A stretch of 9,749 bases of DNA from NCBI GenBank assembly GCA_002480345.1, contig DLBY01000011.1, forward strand, positions 1-9,749, read 5' to 3'. Each line of letters opens with the position of its first letter. Position 1 is the first letter of the stretch. Source of the stretch: Phycisphaerales bacterium UBA7812. Lineage in GTDB: Bacteria > Planctomycetota > Phycisphaerae > Phycisphaerales > UBA1924. This document shows positions 1 to 5,690 of this stretch, piece after piece. Position numbers and translations under genes: made by a program. Below the pieces are notes generated by a model. The model saw only the letters and a list, made by a program, of their open reading frames with translations. It was not told where the DNA came from and did not search any database.

Positions 1-1126
1 CGAGATCCGCACGCCGCTCAACGCGATCATGGGCTATTCGGGCCTGCTCGCGGACGACGCGCTCGACGCGCGCGTGCGCGAGGAATACGCGGGGATCGTC
101 AGCCGGAACGGGGAGCATCTCGCGACCGTCATCGACGATGTCCTCGACCTCTCCAAGATCGAATCGCAGCGGCTGATGATCGAGCGCGTGCCCTGCTGCA
201 TCGGGACGATCGTGAACGATGTTGCGATGCTCATGCGTCCCAGGGCGGAGGAGCGCGGCGTCGAGCTCACCTGCAGCGCCACGGGACCCATCCCGGACCG
301 GGTGATCGCCGACCCGACGCGGATCCGCCAGGTCCTGCTCAACCTGGTGAGCAACGCGGTGAAGTTCACCGAGCGGGGGTCGGTCTGGATCCGCGTCAAC
401 ACGGAGGAAGACGGGGGTGCCGGACGCCTGATCCTCGAGGTCGCCGACACCGGGATCGGGATGTCGCCCGAGCAGTGCGAGCAGGTCTTCGAGCCCTTCC
501 GGCAGGCGGAGCCCGGCACGACGCGCCGGTTCGGGGGCACCGGGCTGGGCCTGACAATCTCCCGCTCGCTCTGCGAATTGATGGGCGGATCCCTGCGTGT
601 GTCGAGCGTCGAGGGTGAGGGCTCGGTGTTCACCGCGGAGTGCGCGGTCACGGTCCCCGCGGAAGCGCGATGGTCCAGGCGTCTCGAATCGGCCCGCTCG
701 GCGGACGAGGAGCGCGAGACAGCGCCCGCGCTGCGCGGTCGCGTCCTGATCACCGACGACTCGGTGGACAACCGACGCCTGCTGCGGGTCTTCCTGCAGA
801 AGATGGGCCTCGCGTGCGAGGAGGCGGAGGACGGCCTCGTCGCGATCCAGAAGATCGAACGCGCCGACGCGGAGGGTGAGCCCTTCGACATCGTGCTCAT
901 GGATCTCGACATGCCCCGCTGCGACGGGGAGACCGCGATGAAGCGTTTGCGCGGCCCCTTCCCGGATCTGCCGATCGTCGCGCTGACGGCGCACACCACC
1001 TCGGGCATCCGCAAGCAACTGCTCGCGCGCGGGTTCGACGACTACGCGTCCAAGCCCATCAAGCGCGAGGCGCTGCGGGACCTCTGCGAAAAGTGGCTCG
1101 GCAACAACGCCCGCCGAGCGGCGTGA
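1..1126 (+). CDS. Hybrid sensor histidine kinase/response regulator, 3' part (HisKA-HATPase-REC)
   Basis: Partial at the 5' end: the frame is open from base 2 and begins EIRTPLNAI, the H-box tail, so the phospho-accepting His codon ended at base 1. The sensor region lies outside the window. Numbering from the in-frame ATG at 29 (not the true start), the ATPase domain shows the N-box (Asn109 in NLVSNAVKF), the G1 box (Asp140 in DTGIGM) and the G2 box (GGTGLGL, 169-175). A linker near 215-235 leads to a receiver domain with acidic pair Asp243/Asp244, phospho-acceptor Asp292 (LMDLDMP), Thr320 and Lys342 (SKPIK). All key residues are intact, so phosphate should pass from the upstream His to ATP-dependent relay and Asp292. 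No HPt domain follows the receiver, so the next relay partner must be elsewhere. The signal sensed and the target are unknown. The stop is TGA at 1124-1126. Confidence 0.97.
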   Translation, partial: EIRTPLNAIMGYSGLLADDALDARVREEYAGIVSRNGEHLATVIDDVLDLSKIESQRLMIERVPCCIGTIVNDVAMLMRPRAEERGVELTCSATGPIPDRVIADPTRIRQVLLNLVSNAVKFTERGSVWIRVNTEEDGGAGRLILEVADTGIGMSPEQCEQVFEPFRQAEPGTTRRFGGTGLGLTISRSLCELMGGSLRVSSVEGEGSVFTAECAVTVPAEARWSRRLESARSADEERETAPALRGRVLITDDSVDNRRLLRVFLQKMGLACEEAEDGLVAIQKIERADAEGEPFDIVLMDLDMPRCDGETAMKRLRGPFPDLPIVALTAHTTSGIRKQLLARGFDDYASKPIKREALRDLCEKWLGNNARRAA

Positions 1127-1192
1127 CCACCCATCCCCGGCTCGTATCCCTCTCGTTTGCGACGCCGATCCCCCCTAAGGGTGGTAACAAAG

Positions 1193-1216
1193 CCCTGATT
1201 TATGGCAAGATCAGGG
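1193..1216. repeat. Inverted repeat in AT-rich leader upstream of the pseudopilin gene
   Basis: A perfect 7-bp inverted repeat (CCCTGAT at 1193-1199, ATCAGGG at 1210-1216) encloses a 10-nt spacer. It sits about 100 bp before the pseudopilin ATG and just upstream of the putative promoter. It could be an operator, or a weak terminator for the kinase gene; no T tract follows on the plus strand, which favours a binding site. Confidence 0.45.
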
Positions 1217-1218
1217 TA

Positions 1219-1253
1219 TTGGTTTGGTAAAAATCATTGAATTCTGGTATGGT
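1219..1253 (+). promoter_or_regulatory. Putative promoter with TGGT direct repeats for the pseudopilin gene
   Basis: Within an AT-rich island in otherwise GC-rich DNA, TTGGTA at 1224-1229 and TATGGT at 1248-1253 are 18 bp apart, each matching four of six sigma70 consensus bases. TG at 1245-1246 gives an extended -10. The same bases form two near-identical 9-mers, TGGTTTGGT (1220-1228) and TGGTATGGT (1245-1253), whose starts are 25 bp apart. Transcription would begin near 1260 and leave a leader of roughly 50 nt. Assignment rests on sequence pattern only. Confidence 0.4.
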
Positions 1254-1312
1254 CCACCTCCCGGGGTTGGCGCGGGTCCGAGGCGGACTCCGCAGCAAGG
1301 GAGGCCGGCATC

Positions 1313-2245
1313 ATGCGTCGCTGTGGTTTTACACTCATCGAGCTTCTCGTGGTCATCGCGATCATCGCGTTGCTGATCGGGATTCTGCTGCCCGCGTTGT
1401 CGGCGGCGCGTGGGTCGGCGCGACGCGTCGTCTGCACGACGAACCATCGCACGCTGATGCAGGCGAGCCACATGTACGGCAACGATTGGCGCGACGCGAT
1501 CCCGGACCCGAACTGGGGCGAGGGCGGGCCGGCGCAGGCCCGCTACGCCGACGGCACCTATCGGCGGGGCTGGCTGCTCCACCCGATCCTCTGGGATATC
1601 GCCCTGGGAAACCGGGCGATCACGGGTGAGCACCCCCTCTATCCGCGCAAGGGGCCCGAGTCGGGCGTGCTCTGGGACTACCTCGACGGCCCGCAGCCCA
1701 CGGTGAGCTTCAGCGGGCGGTGGACCCAGAACGATCCGAATTTCAACGAGATCTTCAGCCGGATCCGGATGTGGGCGAGGCAGGAATCGGTCGGCGCGAA
1801 CTCGGATGTCGCGATGATGTACCGGTGCCCCGAGGATTTCGCGGAAGACGAATGGCGCGGCACGCAGAACCTGACGAGCTACCTGATGAACGGCGCGGTG
1901 CGCGCGTTCGGCGCCCGGGATGATTCCTACACCATCGATCAGATGCGGGGGGATTCGATCATCTTCTGGGGGAACGAATCACGCTTGCCCGACGGGACGA
2001 TCGATCCCGCGGGGTGGAACGACGGCTCGAGCTGGCCAAGCGAGAACAACACGGGCCTCGCGGCGCGGCACGGCAAGGGCGCCCCGGTCGGAGTCGTGGA
2101 CGGATCGACGACATTCATCACCGACCAGCAGTTCGAGCAGTGGACCTTCCGCACCGGGGAGACGCCCGGGCAGTTCCGCCCCAACCCGCTGTGGTGCGAC
2201 CCGCAGCACCCCGAGGGCGGCAACCGCCCGGGCTGGCAGCCCTGA
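1313..2245 (+). CDS. Prepilin-type N-terminal cleavage/methylation protein with H-x9-DG motif (pseudopilin-like)
   Basis: This 310-residue protein opens with a textbook type IV prepilin/type II pseudopilin leader: MRRCG is followed by FTLIELL, so prepilin peptidase would cut after Gly5. Glu10 is then the conserved Glu at mature position 5, and residues 6 to about 30 are a hydrophobic alpha-helix. The conserved follow-on region has ALSAARGSARRVVC. Near the C-terminus His253 and Asp263-Gly264 form the exact H-x9-DG motif of the large planctomycete/lentisphaerian family related to DUF1559. The start is supported by AAGGGAGG at 1297-1304, eight bases before the ATG. Such proteins are thought to be membrane-inserted and surface-exposed, but individual functions are mostly unknown. 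No pilus or secretion gene is nearby, so this is an isolated copy, as is usual for this expanded family. It lies downstream of the kinase with a 186-bp gap that seems to hold its own promoter. Confidence 0.95.
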   Translation: MRRCGFTLIELLVVIAIIALLIGILLPALSAARGSARRVVCTTNHRTLMQASHMYGNDWRDAIPDPNWGEGGPAQARYADGTYRRGWLLHPILWDIALGNRAITGEHPLYPRKGPESGVLWDYLDGPQPTVSFSGRWTQNDPNFNEIFSRIRMWARQESVGANSDVAMMYRCPEDFAEDEWRGTQNLTSYLMNGAVRAFGARDDSYTIDQMRGDSIIFWGNESRLPDGTIDPAGWNDGSSWPSENNTGLAARHGKGAPVGVVDGSTTFITDQQFEQWTFRTGETPGQFRPNPLWCDPQHPEGGNRPGWQP

Positions 2246-2252
2246 TCGTGTC

Positions 2253-2273
2253 CCGCTGCGAGCCTCGCGGCGG
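2253..2273. terminator. Hairpin between convergent genes, possible bidirectional terminator
   Basis: An 8-bp stem (CCGCTGCG with CGCGGCGG, one G-T wobble) and a 5-nt loop lie between the pseudopilin stop (2245) and the stop of the opposing dockerin gene (2295). The position suits termination on both strands, but neither side has a T tract, so this is a structural guess. Confidence 0.35.
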
Positions 2274-2294
2274 ACGCTGGTGCAGGGGGATCGC

Positions 2295-4337
2295 TCAGGT
2301 CCCGCAGCCGATGGTGAACAGGTCGACGAACACCGCGATATCCGACAGATCGTTGAGCCCGTCTCCGTTCAGGTCCGCGGTCGGGGAACCCGCGAGGAAC
2401 GCGCCCACGAAGGCGACGAGGTCCGCGAGGTCGAGCGTCGCGAAGGGTGCGGCGAGATCGGCAGCGCTGCAGGGCACGGGCGGGGCGCCGACGGCGGTCA
2501 GCACCGAGGTCGGCGAGAAGTAATCGAGGTCCGGAGCGAAGATATTCGTGTTAAGCACGAAGTCGATCGGTGTGCCATCCGCGAGGACCGCGTCGAGGGC
2601 GATGTTTCGCTCATCGATCACGAGCCGCTCTCCGGGAGCGATCGGGACCGGCACCCCGTCGAGGGAGAGGGCGCGGACGACGAGTTCCGCGGAGGTCCCC
2701 GAGCCGGTGAGCCCGAAGCGGTCGCCCACCGTGCCCCCCGAGATGACGATCGACGAATCGCGCAGCAGCACGGCGTTGGACCCCAGGTGCCCGCCGTTCT
2801 GGATGATCTGTGTGCCGATCGCGTTGAGTGTCGAGCCGATCGACCCGCCCGAGATCAGCAGCGTGCCGCCGTTCTCGATCCGGAGCGCATTGCCGATCGA
2901 TCCCCCGACGATTTCAACGCTGCCCCGGTCGCGGACCGTGAGCCCGTCGCCCACGGCGCCCCCGACGACCCGCAGCGAGCCCCCCTCGGGGAGCGTTGCG
3001 TCGTCGCCCACGGCGCCACCTTCGACGAGCGTGTCACTCGCGAGGTCCCGCGCTTCGGGCCACTCCCCGGCGCGGATCGTGAGTGTCGAGGCGTCGAAGA
3101 AGTCGATACCGCCGGAGATCGAACCGCCGAGGAACTCGACGGAGGCCGAGTCGTACGCGTCGGCGAGCTGGAGCGTGCCCCCGTCGATGATCAGGGCGGC
3201 GTTGCCCGAGAGGTCGAGGCGCTCGAGCACGCCCCCCGCGAGGCGGACCGTCCCACTGTCGGTGTCGAGTCGATCGACGACACCCCCCGTGATGTCGATG
3301 TCGGTCCCGAAACGCGCGTAGACCTGGGGGAACAGAAACCCGCCCTCGACGCGGAGCGTGCAGCGGAGCAGTCTGATGTTGGGGGCGAGCCCCACCGACT
3401 GGAACGACCCGCCCCGGACCGTGATGTCGGCGTTCGCGGCGACGAGCCCCACGCCAACGACGCCGTCCTCGACGAGGATCGTCCCGCCCGCGACGCGGTA
3501 GCCCTGCGGCAGGAATCCCCCGTCTTGCAGCACGAGCGTCTGTCCGGGTCGGAGCCCGCCCTCCGGGGGGAGCTCGCTCGGGACGACGATCGGGTCGGTG
3601 ACGAGCCCGGGGAGCGTCGCGCTCGCGAGCGACAGCGGCGCGAGCGGTGTCGAGAGGGGGACCTCTTCGATGAGCACGCTCCCGTCGCTCAGCGTCGCGG
3701 TCAACACATCGCCCGGGAGCGCGTCGGGCGGGATGATGTCGACACTCGCCCCGGCGTAGGTGAACTCGCCGCCCGCGAGCGTGACGGACGCGCCCTCGCT
3801 CCAGAAGAGATCCTCGACGACACCGCCGCGGAGCTGGACAACCGCGCCATCCCCGACGAGGAGCGACTCGATGAGGCCCCCATTGATCGTCGCGGCGCTC
3901 CCGCTGCCGAACACGAGCCCTCCCAGGCTCGTCGCGTCGAAGTCAACGACGCTCCCTTCGCCGAAGAGGGTGGATCCGATGACGCCGGACTGGGGTTGCG
4001 CGGTGAGGACGACATTCGAGAGCGCGCTGCCGGTCGCGTCGGCGACCATCGAGCCGCCTTGGTTCAGGTTGACCGCGGAGCCGCCGAAATCGAAGAAGCG
4101 CGGGATCTGTCCGCGGAACTCGACGGACTCGCCGACAGTGCCCAGCTCGCCCGAGAAGTTGATGTTGAAGACCGTGCCCGGCTCGAGCACGAAGGGTTGA
4201 CCAAGGAACGACCCCGCGAACAGGTCGGCCTCGGTGAGCGTCTCTCCCGGACCGACTTCGACCACCTGGGCCGAGACTGTCGATCCCGCGGACAGAACCA
4301 GCGCGGCGAGCGAGAGACGCGTGATGTGTGCGTGCAT
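2295..4337 (-). CDS. Secreted beta-solenoid protein with C-terminal GC-type dockerin module
   Basis: The open frame reaches 4376, but the ATG at 4337 is preferred because it starts a good Sec signal peptide (MHAHITRLSL, hydrophobic core, cleavage after VSA at residue 23), giving 680 residues. The body is a run of short repeats, each with a beta-like strand and a Gly-Gly turn. Pairs at 153, 171, 189 and again from 309 to 534 recur every 17-19 residues in most cases, as expected for a parallel beta-solenoid. Residues 550-617 look like a separate beta domain. The last 60 residues form a duplicated dockerin-like module: the first half has DLAAPFATLDLADL, and the second has a calcium loop DLNGDGLNDLSD (655-666) and ends GCG. 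Cys623 and Cys678 bracket it and could form a disulfide. Such modules are common in Phycisphaerae exported proteins; their partner is unclear. No catalytic motif is visible, so an adhesive or structural extracellular role is only an inference. The ribosome site is weak (G-rich at 4347-4357). Confidence 0.92.
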   Translation of the reverse strand: MHAHITRLSLAALVLSAGSTVSAQVVEVGPGETLTEADLFAGSFLGQPFVLEPGTVFNINFSGELGTVGESVEFRGQIPRFFDFGGSAVNLNQGGSMVADATGSALSNVVLTAQPQSGVIGSTLFGEGSVVDFDATSLGGLVFGSGSAATINGGLIESLLVGDGAVVQLRGGVVEDLFWSEGASVTLAGGEFTYAGASVDIIPPDALPGDVLTATLSDGSVLIEEVPLSTPLAPLSLASATLPGLVTDPIVVPSELPPEGGLRPGQTLVLQDGGFLPQGYRVAGGTILVEDGVVGVGLVAANADITVRGGSFQSVGLAPNIRLLRCTLRVEGGFLFPQVYARFGTDIDITGGVVDRLDTDSGTVRLAGGVLERLDLSGNAALIIDGGTLQLADAYDSASVEFLGGSISGGIDFFDASTLTIRAGEWPEARDLASDTLVEGGAVGDDATLPEGGSLRVVGGAVGDGLTVRDRGSVEIVGGSIGNALRIENGGTLLISGGSIGSTLNAIGTQIIQNGGHLGSNAVLLRDSSIVISGGTVGDRFGLTGSGTSAELVVRALSLDGVPVPIAPGERLVIDERNIALDAVLADGTPIDFVLNTNIFAPDLDYFSPTSVLTAVGAPPVPCSAADLAAPFATLDLADLVAFVGAFLAGSPTADLNGDGLNDLSDIAVFVDLFTIGCGT
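2694..3920 (-). repeat. Coding repeats: 17-19-residue Gly-Gly solenoid coils
   Basis: Within the dockerin protein (residues about 140-548), GG pairs begin at 153, 171, 189, then 309, 332, 351, 368, 386, 404, 440, 459, 478, 497, 515 and 534, with a degenerate coil (AG) at 423. The last block is the most regular, with units such as GSVEIVGGSIGNALRIENG, GTLLISGGSIGSTLNAIG and SSIVISGGTVGDRFGLTGS. Residues 196-270 interrupt the array with a non-repeat insert. Confidence 0.8.
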
Positions 4338-4458
4338 AAAGACCCCGTTTCCCCCCACGGGTGTCCCTGATCTCACAACCTACCGGGAAGTTGGTGCCCG
4401 GCCAAGGCTGTTTTCATAAGAAGATCTGAGGCGCACAAAGGAGGGCGTCGTTCGGCGC

Positions 4459-5508
4459 TCACGCCGTCGCGACGGTCGCGGGCGGCAGGTGCCACTCCGC
4501 GTTCTGGTCCTTGCCCTCCGCGAGGTACCACTTGACCATGCGGTCGATGCCCTCTTTGAGAGGGACCTTGGGGGTGTACCCCGTCGCGAGCACCTTGTCG
4601 GCCTCGTACTTGGTCTGCATGCAGAAGAGCTTCTTGATGCGGGCCGTCGAGATGGGCAGGTTCTTGCCCGTCAGCTTGATGACGACATCGAACGGGACAC
4701 CCGCGAGCAGGCCCAACCAGAGCGGGACGGTGATCGGGTTGCTGGACTTGCCCAGGCTCTCGCGGATCGTGATCGCGATCTCGGCGCTGGTCAGGTCGGG
4801 CTTGTCGATCCAGTTGTACGGGTCGTAGTTGGCGCGCTGCGGATAGTCCCAGAGGTGGAGCGTCGCGTCGACGATGTTCTCGACATACGAGAGCGACTTG
4901 ATGTTGCTCGCCTTCCCGAACTGGGCGTACTTGCCCGAGTGGATCTGCCGGATCAGCGAGTACATGTTCGCGAAGTTGTTGGGCCCGAAGGTCACCGTCG
5001 GGCGGATCGTCAGGCAGCGGCGCTGCTTGCCCGCGTCGTTCGCACCCTTCTCTGTCCACGCCATGAAGACCTGCTCGCCCGCCCACTTGCTGCCGCCGTA
5101 GGGGTTGAAGAAGTCCTTGGCGCTGTCTTCCGTGACGGGCTCGGGCGCGTGCCCGTAGATCGCGACCGTCGAGTAGAAGGTCAGCTCGCCCACGCCCGCC
5201 TTGTCCATCGCGTCGGTGAGCACGCGGGCGCCGTTCTCGTTGACATCGTAATAGGTATCGTGCTCGATCCCGAAGTCGTGGTGCGCCGCGGCGAGGTGGA
5301 CGACATGGTCGACCGGCTCGCCGAAGTGGTTGAGGGCCCGCTCGACCGCGTTCGGGTCGCGGACATCGCCCCGGACGAACGGGGACTGGGCGACGGGGCC
5401 GCTGGGTTCGACAAGGTCGAGGTTGACGATCTCGTGGCCGCGCGCGCTGAGCTCGCGGTGGAAATACCCACCGATGAACCCGGACCCGCCTGTCACCAGA
5501 ATCTTCAC
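4459..5508 (-). CDS. NAD-dependent epimerase/dehydratase (extended SDR family)
   Basis: This 349-residue cytosolic oxidoreductase is of usual extended-SDR length. A Rossmann nucleotide-binding motif (Gly7-Gly8-x-Gly10-x-x-Gly13) follows the first strand, Asp31 at the end of the second strand fits NAD(H) ribose binding, and Asp48 sits in GDVRD. HLAAAH (71-76) is the usual fourth-strand motif. The catalytic set is Ser113/Thr114, Tyr137 and Lys141 (YxxxK in YGGSK). Members convert nucleotide sugars or related alcohol/ketone substrates, but the C-terminal substrate region gives no clear match, so the substrate is not assigned. The start codon is GTG, with GAGG at 5517-5520 eight bases upstream; no ATG gives a complete Rossmann motif. 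It is on the same strand as the permease upstream (168-bp gap) and the dockerin gene downstream (121-bp gap). The gaps and hairpin suggest an independent unit. Confidence 0.95.
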   Translation of the reverse strand: MKILVTGGSGFIGGYFHRELSARGHEIVNLDLVEPSGPVAQSPFVRGDVRDPNAVERALNHFGEPVDHVVHLAAAHHDFGIEHDTYYDVNENGARVLTDAMDKAGVGELTFYSTVAIYGHAPEPVTEDSAKDFFNPYGGSKWAGEQVFMAWTEKGANDAGKQRRCLTIRPTVTFGPNNFANMYSLIRQIHSGKYAQFGKASNIKSLSYVENIVDATLHLWDYPQRANYDPYNWIDKPDLTSAEIAITIRESLGKSSNPITVPLWLGLLAGVPFDVVIKLTGKNLPISTARIKKLFCMQTKYEADKVLATGYTPKVPLKEGIDRMVKWYLAEGKDQNAEWHLPPATVATA

Positions 5509-5631
5509 GCTCGTTTCCTCATCCCTCGGGGTGGCCCCGCGGGAGCCGGAGTTTAGGGCATGCGCCGCCCGGGTTTCGGGGTAGACCCGCCCCGGATGGG
5601 ATTTGTCGGCGAGTTCCTACGAGGGGTTGAC

Positions 5632-5644
5632 CCGAACTGTTCGG
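5632..5644. repeat. Perfect 13-bp palindrome between permease and epimerase genes
   Basis: CCGAAC at 5632-5637 and GTTCGG at 5639-5644 flank a single T. With one bulged C, pairing can extend to 5629-5646. It lies about 125 bp upstream of the epimerase GTG start and just past the permease stop. It could be an operator or part of the transcription end of the permease unit. The spacing does not fit the Gram-positive LexA box, which has four bases between half-sites. Confidence 0.4.
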
Positions 5645-5670
5645 TCCGCGATGGAGCGACGCGTCCGAGA

Positions 5671-5690
5671 ACCCGCTCAGCGGAGCGGGT
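5671..5690 (-). terminator. Hairpin overlapping the permease stop codon
   Basis: A perfect 8-bp stem (ACCCGCTC with GAGCGGGT) and 4-nt loop include the last codons and the TGA stop (5677-5679) of the permease gene. No T run follows on the minus strand, so if it ends transcription it is not a classical intrinsic terminator; it could instead stabilise the mRNA end or slow ribosomes at the stop. Confidence 0.45.

Noticed and set aside
34..1014. 326-codon minus-strand frame opposite the histidine kinase
   Set aside because: Ser/Arg-rich antisense; all kinase and receiver motifs are on the plus strand.
1920..4370. 816-codon open frame on the plus strand, opposite the dockerin gene
   Set aside because: It is extremely rich in Arg, Asp, Glu and Pro with no hydrophobic or domain pattern, as expected for the antisense of a high-GC gene. 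The minus strand has a signal peptide, regular repeats and a dockerin.
4369..4378. GATCAGGG in both the dockerin leader (minus strand) and the pseudopilin leader as a shared regulatory element
   Set aside because: An eight-base match in only two places, with different surroundings and distances to the start codons; not enough to claim.
4382..4402. CCGGG/CCCGG inverted repeat between epimerase and dockerin genes as a terminator
   Set aside because: Only a 5-bp stem with a 9-nt loop and no T tract; common by chance in DNA this rich in G and C.
4489..5556. 355-codon plus-strand frame opposite the epimerase
   Set aside because: Asp/Val/Arg/Leu-rich antisense product; the epimerase on the minus strand has Rossmann and YxxxK motifs.
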